From positions 1 to 48,745 of the forward strand of contig JAAWOG010000022.1 in the NCBI GenBank assembly GCA_022799355.1: DNA of 48,745 bases, in the 5' to 3' direction. Positions 7,802-16,675 of this stretch are shown here, piece after piece. The notes beneath the pieces are model-generated. The model saw only the letters and a list, made by a program, of their open reading frames with translations, searched no databases and was not told where the DNA came from. Source of the DNA: Lachnospiraceae bacterium. Its GTDB lineage: Bacteria; Bacillota; Clostridia; Lachnospirales; Lachnospiraceae. Each line of letters begins with the position of its first letter. Within the stretch, counting starts at the first letter, position 1. Position numbers and translations under genes: made by a program.

Positions 7802-8641
7802 ATGAAGAAACAGTATATTTTATTGTTTGTGGCAGGTATATTAATTTTAGCAATACTGTGTGTTGGCAGTGGGAAGAAAACAGGATACGGGGGAGCTGCG
7901 GATAAGGAAGGAGGCATGGAAAAGGGAGGAATAACGGAGATGGGAAATCAATCGGAAAATGGGGCGGCGGCAGGGGAGGAAAACAAGACGGAATATGAAA
8001 AAGCGGCGGGGCGGGAAAAAGAAGCGGAATATGAGGATATGCCGGATCAGATAAAAGAGAGAGAAATGGGGGATGAAACAAAGCGACCTTCTGGAGAAAC
8101 CCGAAAGACAGAAAGTGATACTATAAAAAATATACCGGAAATATCAAGGGTACGGGCGATATGCGAACTTGCCACACTGGAATGCTATTATCATAATGTG
8201 GCGAAAGCAGTAAAAGAGAAGGGAAGAGGGTTTGCCCATATAGGGGAAAAAGAGAGGAAGTTCTGGATAGAGTACGAGGGTACCGTAATGCTGGGGATCG
8301 ATGCCTCCAAAGTTTCCATGAGGCGGGAGGATAAGCGGATTATTATCACCATTCCGGAGGCGAAGGTCCTTGGCATGACCGACTATTCTTTTATAGAAGA
8401 CAGATATGTTTCATCGGAAGACGGTTTATTCAACAAAAATGAGATAACGGCGCAGGACCAGATGAAAGCGCTGGCAGAGGCGGACCGGCAGGTCAGGAAT
8501 ATGTTTTCAAATGATGAAATGCTGCTTACCGGCGCCCAGGAGCGGGCGAAAGAACTGATAGAAAATTATATTGATCAGTTAAATAAAGCGACGGGCGCGG
8601 ACTATCGGATCGAATGGGAATATGAAGAGAACTGCCAATAG
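7802..8641 (+). CDS. DUF4230 family membrane-anchored protein (paralogue 2)
   Basis: A 279-residue protein with an N-terminal membrane segment (about residues 4-22, followed by CVGSG but without a proper lipobox). Next comes a Gly/Glu/Lys-rich, low-complexity linker of about 95 residues. The C-terminal DUF4230-like domain has the same order as the gene at 6214: a helix ending in a Tyr-rich YYHNVA segment, WIEYEGTVMLGIDASKV, then IITIPEAKV and a long charged helix. No good Shine-Dalgarno site lies close to the ATG, so the start is uncertain. The two DUF4230 genes are diverged duplicates, probably surface exposed. Whether they work with the TIR operon starting 110 bases downstream is not known. 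Confidence 0.72.
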   Translation: MKKQYILLFVAGILILAILCVGSGKKTGYGGAADKEGGMEKGGITEMGNQSENGAAAGEENKTEYEKAAGREKEAEYEDMPDQIKEREMGDETKRPSGETRKTESDTIKNIPEISRVRAICELATLECYYHNVAKAVKEKGRGFAHIGEKERKFWIEYEGTVMLGIDASKVSMRREDKRIIITIPEAKVLGMTDYSFIEDRYVSSEDGLFNKNEITAQDQMKALAEADRQVRNMFSNDEMLLTGAQERAKELIENYIDQLNKATGADYRIEWEYEENCQ

Positions 8642-8672
8642 GGAAAAATAGGGAAAAATCGGAAGAAATTTG

Positions 8673-8700
8673 TTGACAAATGACCTTGGGGGGGTACACT
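8673..8700 (+). promoter_or_regulatory. Sigma-A-type promoter for the TIR/SPFH/RyR operon
   Basis: A perfect TTGACA (8673-8678) and TACACT (8695-8700) are spaced by 16 bases, with a G-rich spacer end. The site lies 52 bases before the ATG of the first TIR gene. It is the best promoter-like site in the region and probably drives the following eight genes. Confidence 0.7.
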
Positions 8701-8751
8701 GAAACCGCACAGGTTTTTGTAAAAAGATGAAGTACAAAAGAGGTGAAAGCG

Positions 8752-10704
8752 ATGCAGACGGTTTTGGAATGCAGGCAGTGCGGCGCGTCTCTGGATATTG
8801 ACGGGGGAGAAAAGCTTGTATACTGCCAGTATTGCGGCTCAGCCAATGCAATATCTTATGCGGACAGGTTCGGGCTGTACAATCGGGCAAATCAGCTGCG
8901 CAGATTAAATGAGTTTGACCGCGCAATCGGCGTGTATGAAGATATTTTAAGCGGAGATCCCCATGATGCGGAGGCGCATTACGGGATCGCTTTGTGCAAA
9001 TATGGGATCGAATATGTGGACGATCCGGTAACGGAGAGGAAAGTTCCAACCTGCCATCGGACAAGATATACACTGATGTCTCAGGATGTGGATTTCAAGA
9101 AGGCTTTGGAAGAGGCGGATGCGGACACGGCGCAGATCTATCAGCAGGAGGCGGCTCAGATAGACGCCATACTAAAGCGTATCAGACAGCTCTCATCAGA
9201 TCAGGAGAAATATGATATTTTTATCTGCTATAAGGAAGGGGATGGTATGGGCGGGCGCACCCATACAAGTGTGCAGGCGCAGAAGATATACCAGAAACTC
9301 GAAAACAGCGGATATAAGGTATTTTTTGCGCGGAAAACACTGGAAAAGAAGCTGGGAAGCGAATATGAGCCCATTATTTTTTCCGCCCTGTTCAGCGCGA
9401 AAGTCATGCTGACAATCGGTGAGAAGCCGGAGGAGTTTCAGGGGGTATGGGTGCGCAATGAATGGATGCGGTTTCGGGAGAGGATGGAAGCGGGGGAGGA
9501 GTGTACCCTGATTCCGCTGTACCGCAATATGTCTCCGGAAGATCTGCCCCAGGAGTTTGTCAGTCTTCAGGCCCTTGATATGGGAAAGATCGGTTTTGAG
9601 CAGGATTTACTGGACGGGCTGGCAAAGCTGATAAACAGGGAGAATTCTTTTCGGGGGAGCGCCGGAGAACAGGCATCGGACAGCGCGGGGCTCAGGAAAC
9701 GAGCCTATCTGTTTTTGGAGCAGGGGGATTTTAAAAATGCGTCGGCATACTTTGAGAGAGCCCTGGACAACAATCCGGAGGACGCGGAAGCCTATTTCGG
9801 AAAACTGCTGCTGGAGATGGGCTGCAGGCAGGAGGGCGATCTGCGGAATCTGATGATCAGCATATCCGGCAGGGAAAGTTATCAGCTTGCGGTAAGGTTT
9901 GCGAAGGGAGCCCTTCAGGAAAAATATAAAGGTTATGCGTCAGCGATTGACGAAAAGCTGGCAGCAATCAGGGCAAAGGCAAAGGAAGAGCGGGAAGAGC
10001 GCGCCAGAAAAAAGGAGGAGGAGCTAAAAGCGCAAAGAGAGCTGCGGGAGCGGCGCAGGAAGGAAGAGGAGGAGAGACGGAAAAAAAGAGTAAAGTGTAT
10101 CCTGATAATATTGCCGTTTGTGATAGCTGCGGCCGTTATAGTGGCTGATTTGTGTTTTACGATATCAGAAAAGTTTTATTCCACACCATATTCGGAAGAT
10201 GAGATTGAAATAACGGAATATGATGAAAGATTTGGACGCTTATTTTTGGCGGATTTAAACAACTATAGTTATAGCGATAAGTGCAGATATTTATATTACA
10301 GAACGGGGGATCAGATCAAAGTCAGAAAAATGATTGATTATTCGGAGTTCTCTGTGGAAATGTATGAGGAAGAGATTGATTTTAACAGAGTCCGTTTTTT
10401 GAATGGTGCGGAATTTTTATGCAGTGTGGAAGACTGGGATATGTCATACGATCGTATCCTTAATTCTACTTATGTTATGGATTATCCTGATATTGAACTG
10501 AGCGTTAAAGTATTTAGCGTTGACAATGAAATATATACTAATTTTTATCGTATGAAAGACGGAGAGTACTATTACATAATAAGTGCCAATAAAGCCGGAC
10601 ACAAGTATCTTACCAAACTGAGAGAGCGCGCAATTGAGGAAAGCAGGGAATTGGGATTTGAGGAAAGTGAAAATACGAAGGTGGAAGTAGTACCGGCGGA
10701 ATAA
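8752..10704 (+). CDS. Zinc-ribbon/TPR/TIR-domain membrane protein
   Basis: A 650-residue multidomain protein. Residues 7-28 form a zinc ribbon (C7, C10, C25, C28). TPR-like helices follow (about 40-90). A TIR domain spans about 153-290, starting at KYDIFICYKEGD, with SGYKVFFARKTLEKKLG and VWVRNEWMRF; E237 sits where TIR NAD-cleaving enzymes carry the catalytic Glu. More TPR helices (about 315-355), a charged coiled coil (405-446), one transmembrane helix (449-470) and a 180-residue, probably extracytoplasmic, domain complete it. The start is ATG 8752, with AGAGGTG just upstream; the frame also has a GTG three codons earlier. It heads an operon behind a strong promoter. TIR domains cleave NAD or act as adaptors, and which applies here cannot be read. 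It probably senses or signals at the membrane. Confidence 0.88.
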   Translation: MQTVLECRQCGASLDIDGGEKLVYCQYCGSANAISYADRFGLYNRANQLRRLNEFDRAIGVYEDILSGDPHDAEAHYGIALCKYGIEYVDDPVTERKVPTCHRTRYTLMSQDVDFKKALEEADADTAQIYQQEAAQIDAILKRIRQLSSDQEKYDIFICYKEGDGMGGRTHTSVQAQKIYQKLENSGYKVFFARKTLEKKLGSEYEPIIFSALFSAKVMLTIGEKPEEFQGVWVRNEWMRFRERMEAGEECTLIPLYRNMSPEDLPQEFVSLQALDMGKIGFEQDLLDGLAKLINRENSFRGSAGEQASDSAGLRKRAYLFLEQGDFKNASAYFERALDNNPEDAEAYFGKLLLEMGCRQEGDLRNLMISISGRESYQLAVRFAKGALQEKYKGYASAIDEKLAAIRAKAKEEREERARKKEEELKAQRELRERRRKEEEERRKKRVKCILIILPFVIAAAVIVADLCFTISEKFYSTPYSEDEIEITEYDERFGRLFLADLNNYSYSDKCRYLYYRTGDQIKVRKMIDYSEFSVEMYEEEIDFNRVRFLNGAEFLCSVEDWDMSYDRILNSTYVMDYPDIELSVKVFSVDNEIYTNFYRMKDGEYYYIISANKAGHKYLTKLRERAIEESRELGFEESENTKVEVVPAE

Positions 10705-10716
10705 AGGAGGGATAAG

Positions 10717-11052
10717 ATGTTTTTTTCAGCAGGCGGTATGTTTGGTATTATGATAGGCGTTATGATAGCAGTTATTGTGATACGAATCCTGATGATCGTA
10801 TATAACAGAATAAAAAACGCTGCGGAGAAGATTACAAAAAAGCGGCCGGATCTTTTTGGCAAAGACGGCGGGAAGCGGGAGGAGGCGCCCATAACACAGT
10901 CCATGACACCGGAAGATATTTACCATACAAAAATATATAACCGGAAAGAAAAGATTCCCGCGGACGCCATGCGGCGCAGCGCCTATATTGCGTGGCTTGT
11001 CAGACAGGGACACTATGAGGAAGCGGACAGAGTATCATCTCTGAACATATAA
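10717..11052 (+). CDS. Small single-pass membrane protein of the TIR operon
   Basis: A 111-residue protein with a strong Shine-Dalgarno site (AAAGGAGG), starting 12 bases after the TIR gene. Residues 1-30 are one hydrophobic helix rich in Ile, Met, Gly and Val. The remainder is basic and hydrophilic, ending in a short helix (AYIAWLVRQGHYEEADRVSS) of the kind seen in helical-repeat adaptors. No family is recognised. Tight spacing with the TIR and SPFH genes indicates co-translation and a structural or adaptor role in the same membrane assembly, but this is inference from context only. Confidence 0.7.
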   Translation: MFFSAGGMFGIMIGVMIAVIVIRILMIVYNRIKNAAEKITKKRPDLFGKDGGKREEAPITQSMTPEDIYHTKIYNRKEKIPADAMRRSAYIAWLVRQGHYEEADRVSSLNI

Positions 11053-11075
11053 AATATACATAAAGGAGAAAAGCT

Positions 11076-12389
11076 ATGGCATTCGGGCTGAATATCGCGA
11101 AAATTATAAAGTACGAAGGACCTGCGGATGTGCTTGTCTGGAAACATCCGGCGGAGGATTTCAACACAAGTTCCCAACTGATCGTGCATGAATCTCAGGA
11201 GGCGATCCTTTTTAAGGACGGACAGGCACTGGATCTGTTTAAAGCGGGACGTCATACACTGACGACAGAAAATATCCCGCTGCTGCGCAGGATTATCAGC
11301 ATTCCGACAAACGGGGAGACACCATTTCATTGTGAAGTATATTTTGTTAACAAGGCGGATATCCTGGATGTACTGTGGGGGACATCACAGCCAATGCCGA
11401 TACAGGATCCGATCTATCATATCATTCTGCCGGTACGGGCAAACGGACAGTTTGCGCTGCATGTGGAAAACAGCAGGAAACTTTTGCTGAAGCTGGTAGG
11501 GACAACCAGTGATATGAGAAAAGAGCGGGTGGCGGCACTGTTTAAGGGAATGCTGATCACGCGGGCAAAGAACCTGATCGCGGACAGGATGACGGCGATG
11601 CGCATCAGTTTTCTGGAGATACACAGCCATTTAAACGAGATCTCGGATACCATACGGGAACAGATGGCTCCTATGTATGAAGAATACGGGATGGAGGTCG
11701 TAAATTTCTTTGTAAATTCCATTTCCGTACCGGCAGACGATCCGGGGTATATGAAGATCCGCACCGCCCTTGCCGCAGCCAAGGAAAAAGAACTTCTGGC
11801 ACAGGGAACCAGGGCAGAGATGGATATACTGGGCTACAGCTATCAAGAGAAAAGAACCTTTGACGTTCTCGACCGGGCGGCGCAGAATGAAGGCGCAGGA
11901 GCGGGGATTCTGGGCGCTTCCATGGGGATGGGCATGGGCGTTAATATGGGGAGCATGATCGGCGGCGCCATGGGAAGCGCCATGGGGAACGTGATGCCGC
12001 TCGGACAGGCATCGAATCAGGTATACCAGCAGCAGGCGCCGGATCAGGTATACCGGCAGACGCCGCAGCAGGCATCGAATCAGGTATATCAGCAGCAGAC
12101 GCAGCAGGCATCGAATCAGGCATATCAGCAGCCGCAGCAGGCGCTGGACCAGGTAAATCAGCAGATGCCCCGACAGACACCGAATCAGGAAAATCAGCAG
12201 ATGCAGGGCAGGACATGCAAGCAGTGCAAAACGGACCTGCCGGCGGGAGCGAAGTTTTGCTTCCGGTGCGGGAAGGCGCTGGATGTGGTATGCCCGGACT
12301 GCGGAAATATGCTGAGCGGCGATGCAAAATTCTGTGACCAGTGCGGCAGAGAGCTTACTGACATGCGGAAGGGAGAAGAGATAAAATGA
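11076..12389 (+). CDS. SPFH-domain protein with C-terminal double zinc ribbon
   Basis: A 437-residue protein. The N-terminal two thirds resemble the SPFH/'virion core protein' (YdjI-like) family: an early beta-rich segment with GPADVLVWKHP, SQEAILFKDGQALDLFKAGRHTL, then a long helical SPFH region to about residue 240. A Met/Gly-rich segment (about 270-300) precedes a Gln-rich array with repeated QVYQQ units (about 308-375). The C-terminus has two zinc ribbons (C381/C384 with C395/C398; C406/C409 with C420/C423). SPFH proteins form ring or raft-like membrane assemblies. In this operon the protein is likely a scaffold that recruits the TIR and RyR partners. The stop overlaps the next start in ATGA. 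Confidence 0.88.
   Translation: MAFGLNIAKIIKYEGPADVLVWKHPAEDFNTSSQLIVHESQEAILFKDGQALDLFKAGRHTLTTENIPLLRRIISIPTNGETPFHCEVYFVNKADILDVLWGTSQPMPIQDPIYHIILPVRANGQFALHVENSRKLLLKLVGTTSDMRKERVAALFKGMLITRAKNLIADRMTAMRISFLEIHSHLNEISDTIREQMAPMYEEYGMEVVNFFVNSISVPADDPGYMKIRTALAAAKEKELLAQGTRAEMDILGYSYQEKRTFDVLDRAAQNEGAGAGILGASMGMGMGVNMGSMIGGAMGSAMGNVMPLGQASNQVYQQQAPDQVYRQTPQQASNQVYQQQTQQASNQAYQQPQQALDQVNQQMPRQTPNQENQQMQGRTCKQCKTDLPAGAKFCFRCGKALDVVCPDCGNMLSGDAKFCDQCGRELTDMRKGEEIK
12007..12210 (+). repeat. In-gene Gln-rich repeat (QVYQQ/QASNQ units)
   Basis: Degenerate repeats built on gcatcgaatcaggtatacc and cagcagcaggc encode ASNQVYQQ-like units in the SPFH protein, between the Gly/Met segment and the zinc ribbons. 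The stretch stays in frame and is predicted to be a flexible linker. Confidence 0.65.
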
Positions 12390-13075
12390 AGAATGTGAAA
12401 TTCTGGGGAATCATACACGGGATTGTGGCGGTACTGTTTTTGTTTATCATGATTATCGCATGGATGCCGAAGGACTTCAGGTTCTGGTGCCTTGTTGTCA
12501 GCATGCTGCTGATCCTTGGCAATTCTTTCTGCCTGATCTTTTATCTGGAGAAAAAACGAAGGCGCAACAGCAGTCCGCTGAATCAGGCGGTATTTGTCCC
12601 GGTAGGGGTGACATTTATCGCTGTCATTATCATCACCCGTTATCTGCCCGATATCGTGGATTACAACTGCAATAAATATCTTGCCGTGCATACGGTTGTT
12701 TTTACCGTTTCCTTTATCGTGCAGTTTATGCTTTTGCAGGTAAGGAATGAGAACGCCGCACAGGAACAGTATATTCGTGAAAAGCGCTGGAACAGGGATG
12801 AGGCTGTTTTTCAGTGGGAGAGGATTCTGGCCGCACTTCCGGATAAAGGGGAGGCAGGACACCTGGCAAAAAAGATCGGGGATGAGATACGCTATTCGGA
12901 TCCCATGAGTTCCGAACTGCTTGCAGGACTGGAGAATGAGATCACGGCTCTGACGGGAGAAATTTTAAGGCTTGCCGGGGAGAGGGAGACGGAGGCAAAA
13001 GATATTCTCGCAAAGGAACGGCAGGTGCTTACCCTTGTCCGCGAAAGGAATGATAAATGCGGGAGGCTGAAGTGA
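12386..13075 (+). CDS. Four-pass membrane protein with cytoplasmic coiled coil
   Basis: A 229-residue protein whose first half contains four hydrophobic helices (about residues 5-26, 31-54, 67-88 and 97-118). The second half (about 125-229) is charged and helical, with a likely coiled coil around ENEITALTGEILRLAGERETEAKDIL. No known family is recognised. Translation is coupled on both sides: ATGA overlap with the SPFH gene before it and GTGA overlap with the lipoprotein gene after it. It is probably a membrane anchor or organiser for the SPFH/TIR assembly, but no direct functional motif is visible. Confidence 0.72.
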   Translation: MKNVKFWGIIHGIVAVLFLFIMIIAWMPKDFRFWCLVVSMLLILGNSFCLIFYLEKKRRRNSSPLNQAVFVPVGVTFIAVIIITRYLPDIVDYNCNKYLAVHTVVFTVSFIVQFMLLQVRNENAAQEQYIREKRWNRDEAVFQWERILAALPDKGEAGHLAKKIGDEIRYSDPMSSELLAGLENEITALTGEILRLAGERETEAKDILAKERQVLTLVRERNDKCGRLK

Positions 13076-14592
13076 GCGGAGAAGTGAAAAAGCGTTTGAT
13101 GATCCTGCTTTTGAGTATTGCATGCGCGCTGGCGATAACGGCATGCGGTAAAGACACCGAAGGGGAGTGGGACTGGAAAGAAGAGTACGCTTCGGAGGAC
13201 AAAAAGGAAGCGGAGGCACCGGAGAAGCTGCAGACAGAAGAAGTGCCGGTACAAAAATCCGGGGACGCGCCTTTAGCGGCAGAAGAGGCGCCGGCAGAAA
13301 CAGCAGTACCGGCGGATACGGAAGAGGAAATACCGGGGGAAGAAGGCTCGGCGGTTTCGCGGGAGGATTACTGCTATGCCTCCATGCTGACACTGATAAG
13401 CCGCTCGGAGGATATGGCAAATTGCTTAGGGATCGGCAGGAACGATACATATCTCCTCAATTCGGACTCCTCAAAAATGGAGTTTGCCGTGGCGGATATA
13501 GACGGAGACGGTGTAAAGGAACTTCTGGTTGCATATGACAATATGCAGGCGGACAGGCCGGTCAATGTATACCGCTTCGGGAGCCTTGTGGAGATAACAG
13601 GCAGGTATGTTGAATATCTCCGGGAAGGATGGGCGCTTGCATGGTATGATGAGTCCGGGCAGGCGGGGGTTATCCGGGACAGTTTTTATTCGGTGGATGC
13701 ATCGGTGAATGTATTTACGGATAAGAATGAGTTTACGGAATGGATGAAAGGCTTCTGGGAAGATATTTCTTCGGTGCAGGTGGATGAGAATACGCCTGTT
13801 TTTGTATGGTATTATCAGTATCAGTCAGGCGAGAGGGAATTGATCGGTATTTTTAACAGCGAGGAACATCGGGAAAGATTAAAAGAGCACTATGGAGAAA
13901 CGGTGCCCCTGTCCTGGCTGCCCATGACAGATGAAAATATCAGAGCGCTGGTTCACGGAAAAACGGAAAACGCGGCGGCAGTGCTTGCGGCGGAAGAATA
14001 CAATACGCCTCTTGCGAGGTATATCTACGGTATGTGCGAGGCATCGGGAAGGCTTGGAAATTCGGAGGAATGCCTGCGGGCACATTACAAAGAATATTCT
14101 CCCGACAGCGTGCTGGTTAATCTGATGTTCTGGGGCGCGATGGAAGTAGAGGAATGCCTGCCGTCAGCAAAGATCGTCTCCGAAGAGGACAACCTTGTCA
14201 CCTACAGGGTAAAAGAGGAAGATTTTCAGGCCTGGTGTGAAAATGCATTTGCTTTTTATACCATGGAAGATCTGAAGGAAGAGGAGTATTTTCGGGATAA
14301 CGGCGACGGTACAAGACAGATGGCGATCGACTGGCTGAACGGAGACGGGGATTTCTTTCAATGTGATGTGATCAGTGCGGAAAAGAGGGGAAATTTTATT
14401 ATTTTAAAAGGAGTAGTGACGGCGCATTACGGAGAATACGCAGACGGTTATTTTATTAAGAACGGTTATTATTTCGAATGTAAACTGGAAGAAAATCCGG
14501 CAAGCCTGCTGAGCGGATACCGGGTGATGGATATAAAGACAGATCATATCTTTTATATTACGCAGGATAATCTGTATGAAAATATAGGCTGA
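13072..14592 (+). CDS. Lipoprotein with FG-GAP-like repeat, TIR operon
   Basis: A lipoprotein of about 506 residues. The GTG at 13072 is chosen because GGGAGG lies five bases upstream and its GTGA overlaps the previous stop; the frame also has an ATG at 13057. The signal peptide is VKKRLMILLLSIACALAITAC with lipobox ITAC and lipidated C25. A Glu/Pro/Ala-rich linker (about 30-100) leads to a folded domain containing FAVADIDGDGVKELLVAYD, a calcium-type FG-GAP/VCBS-like turn. The remainder is a large uncharacterised extracytoplasmic domain rich in aromatic residues. It probably acts outside the membrane as the surface-exposed or sensing part of the operon product. Function is otherwise unknown. 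Confidence 0.78.
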   Translation: MSGEVKKRLMILLLSIACALAITACGKDTEGEWDWKEEYASEDKKEAEAPEKLQTEEVPVQKSGDAPLAAEEAPAETAVPADTEEEIPGEEGSAVSREDYCYASMLTLISRSEDMANCLGIGRNDTYLLNSDSSKMEFAVADIDGDGVKELLVAYDNMQADRPVNVYRFGSLVEITGRYVEYLREGWALAWYDESGQAGVIRDSFYSVDASVNVFTDKNEFTEWMKGFWEDISSVQVDENTPVFVWYYQYQSGERELIGIFNSEEHRERLKEHYGETVPLSWLPMTDENIRALVHGKTENAAAVLAAEEYNTPLARYIYGMCEASGRLGNSEECLRAHYKEYSPDSVLVNLMFWGAMEVEECLPSAKIVSEEDNLVTYRVKEEDFQAWCENAFAFYTMEDLKEEEYFRDNGDGTRQMAIDWLNGDGDFFQCDVISAEKRGNFIILKGVVTAHYGEYADGYFIKNGYYFECKLEENPASLLSGYRVMDIKTDHIFYITQDNLYENIG

Positions 14593-14615
14593 TAAGGGAT
14601 ACGGAGGAGATTTTT

Positions 14616-16610
14616 ATGGGATATAACATGTTAAAAAGCAAAAACGGCGCCAGAACTTATACGGAAAACAGTTTGGAACAGGCGGCGCTGTCTTTTATAA
14701 GGGACTGGTGTGAGGATCTGAGATTCGATCACAGCAGGGCGGTAAGCAGGGATGCGAAGAAGCCGGATCTTGACGGGACAAGCTTATATCAGAATCAGAT
14801 TCCCTACAATATGCAGATGGATATCGACAGGCTTTGTCTTGAAAATGCCGTGGAGCGGTTTCTGAAATCAGGCAGGAAGGAGGATGCTTTTGACGTCTAT
14901 TTCTGTTATCTGGAAATGTTTGTGGGAGATTATGAAAAGGTCAGGAGAATGATCGAACTGCTTTCCGAATTTGAGGCGAACGGAAGCGGGCTGTTGATGA
15001 AGCACAGAGACCATTATGTCCATTCGGTATATGTATTTATACTGGGGCTTGCAATTTACGGTTCTAATTCCATATTCAGGAAGGCTTATAAAGAATACTA
15101 TAAAATTGAGGATGAGGGGAAGGCGGCATGTCATTATCTGCAATACTGGGGACTGGCGTCTTTGTTCCATGATATCGGCTATCCTTTTGAACTGCCTTTT
15201 GAGCAGGTGGCGTCTTATTTTGAAGTCGAAGGCGATAAACGGCAGGGGAGCCCCTTTGTCGCCTATCATGCACTGGAGTCTTTTATCATGATCGATGATG
15301 CGGTAAAGGACAGGCTTAAGGAGATTTTCGGGGATCATTCCTTCCATACGGTAAACGAGCTTTTCGCCCGTATTCTTTGGGATAAGCTGGGAAAGATTTA
15401 CGGCTTTACGGAAGAAGAGATGCTTACATACCTGAAAGAAAAACCGGTTTGTCCGGAAAACTTCAATTATTTTATGGACCATGCTTATTTCAGCGCATCG
15501 GTACTGTTTAAAAAGCTTTTTGCGGAGATGGGCTGTGAAATGACAAAGGAGCATCAGGATGCGTTGACGGCCGTCCTGATGCACAACAGTCTGTATAAAT
15601 TTTGTATTGCGCACTATAAGAGCGATGCCAATATCCCCTTCCGGGCGGAGTTTCATCCGCTGGCATATATGCTGATGCTCTGTGACGAGCTGCAATGCTG
15701 GGACAGGATTGCATACGGAAGAAATTCCAGGAAGGAACTTCATCCGATGGGATGCACATTTGACTTTTCGGATAATGCGGTAAAAGCGGTCTATTTATTT
15801 GACGAAAAAGAAGTTTCCAAGATTAATGCATTTAAAGACGCTTATATTGACTGGCTGCAAAAACCTGAGGGAAAGGCTCCGGCGTTAAAGGCATATTCCG
15901 GAATGCACATAAAGGGTAAAAAAGATATATCGGGATTTCAGGAAGATATTGAGCGGATCGTTGACCTGACGGATATAAAACTGAAGGTTGAAACAGGGCT
16001 GGGGCACAGGATGCATACCGGCAGCAGAAATTATCTCTCGGACAGCAATTTTATCAATCTGTATCACTTTGCGATGGTCCTGAACGGAAGATGGGACAAT
16101 GCCGGGTGGAAGGAGGCAAAGAAGGCGGGACAGGAGGAGGCGTTTTTGTCGGATGCATCCGCACTTAAGAAATTTTCGGATGCTTTTAAAAATCTTTCCC
16201 TTGAGTATAAACTTTCCAATATCAACCAGGCAAAGGCGTTTGCCGGATATCTGGATGAAATCGGCTGTTTTTATACGGATAAAATTGTTGATTTTGAGCT
16301 CCTTGAAGGTTTTGACAGGGATGATCTGCTGAAAATCGGTGTGCTGGAACACCGCAGATGGCTCAAGGAACATTACGATATGGGATGGACATACGGAAAT
16401 CCCGATAAAAAGGACCGCGATCTTGTAAGGGAGCATAAGGATATGATTCCCGGAATTTCGGAAGGGGTGTCTGAAATATCCATCGAGCAGGCAAAAGCAA
16501 ACTATGATCGTTTAAGTAAGGCGGAACAGGACAAAGACACGGAACCGATGGAGTGTATGCTTGCGATGCTCAGGATGTTTGACGGACTGAGGATATACAG
16601 ACTGAAATAA
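14616..16610 (+). CDS. HD-domain phosphohydrolase fused to a RyR domain
   Basis: A 664-residue soluble protein. The central part shows HD-superfamily metal-site residues: RDHYVHS (H133/H136), LFHDIGYP (H185, D186), VLMHNSLY (H323), EFHPLAY (H347) and LCDELQCWDR (D357). This fits a nucleotide-type phosphohydrolase. The C-terminal 90 residues form a RyR-like domain: LEHRRWLKEHYDMGWTYG (about 577-594), then a conserved Lys/Asp stretch and a final helix. RyR domains in bacteria are proposed ligand-binding modules in nucleotide-centred conflict systems. The gene has GGAGGAG before ATG and sits mid-operon, followed by the second TIR gene. The substrate is unknown. The HD could act on a TIR-derived or related nucleotide, which is inference. 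Confidence 0.83.
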   Translation: MGYNMLKSKNGARTYTENSLEQAALSFIRDWCEDLRFDHSRAVSRDAKKPDLDGTSLYQNQIPYNMQMDIDRLCLENAVERFLKSGRKEDAFDVYFCYLEMFVGDYEKVRRMIELLSEFEANGSGLLMKHRDHYVHSVYVFILGLAIYGSNSIFRKAYKEYYKIEDEGKAACHYLQYWGLASLFHDIGYPFELPFEQVASYFEVEGDKRQGSPFVAYHALESFIMIDDAVKDRLKEIFGDHSFHTVNELFARILWDKLGKIYGFTEEEMLTYLKEKPVCPENFNYFMDHAYFSASVLFKKLFAEMGCEMTKEHQDALTAVLMHNSLYKFCIAHYKSDANIPFRAEFHPLAYMLMLCDELQCWDRIAYGRNSRKELHPMGCTFDFSDNAVKAVYLFDEKEVSKINAFKDAYIDWLQKPEGKAPALKAYSGMHIKGKKDISGFQEDIERIVDLTDIKLKVETGLGHRMHTGSRNYLSDSNFINLYHFAMVLNGRWDNAGWKEAKKAGQEEAFLSDASALKKFSDAFKNLSLEYKLSNINQAKAFAGYLDEIGCFYTDKIVDFELLEGFDRDDLLKIGVLEHRRWLKEHYDMGWTYGNPDKKDRDLVREHKDMIPGISEGVSEISIEQAKANYDRLSKAEQDKDTEPMECMLAMLRMFDGLRIYRLK

Positions 16611-16675
16611 CCGGCGGCTGGGGCAGGATGCCCGTGCCCTGGTTTTAGGTACATACGGAAGGAGACGGTGGGAAA

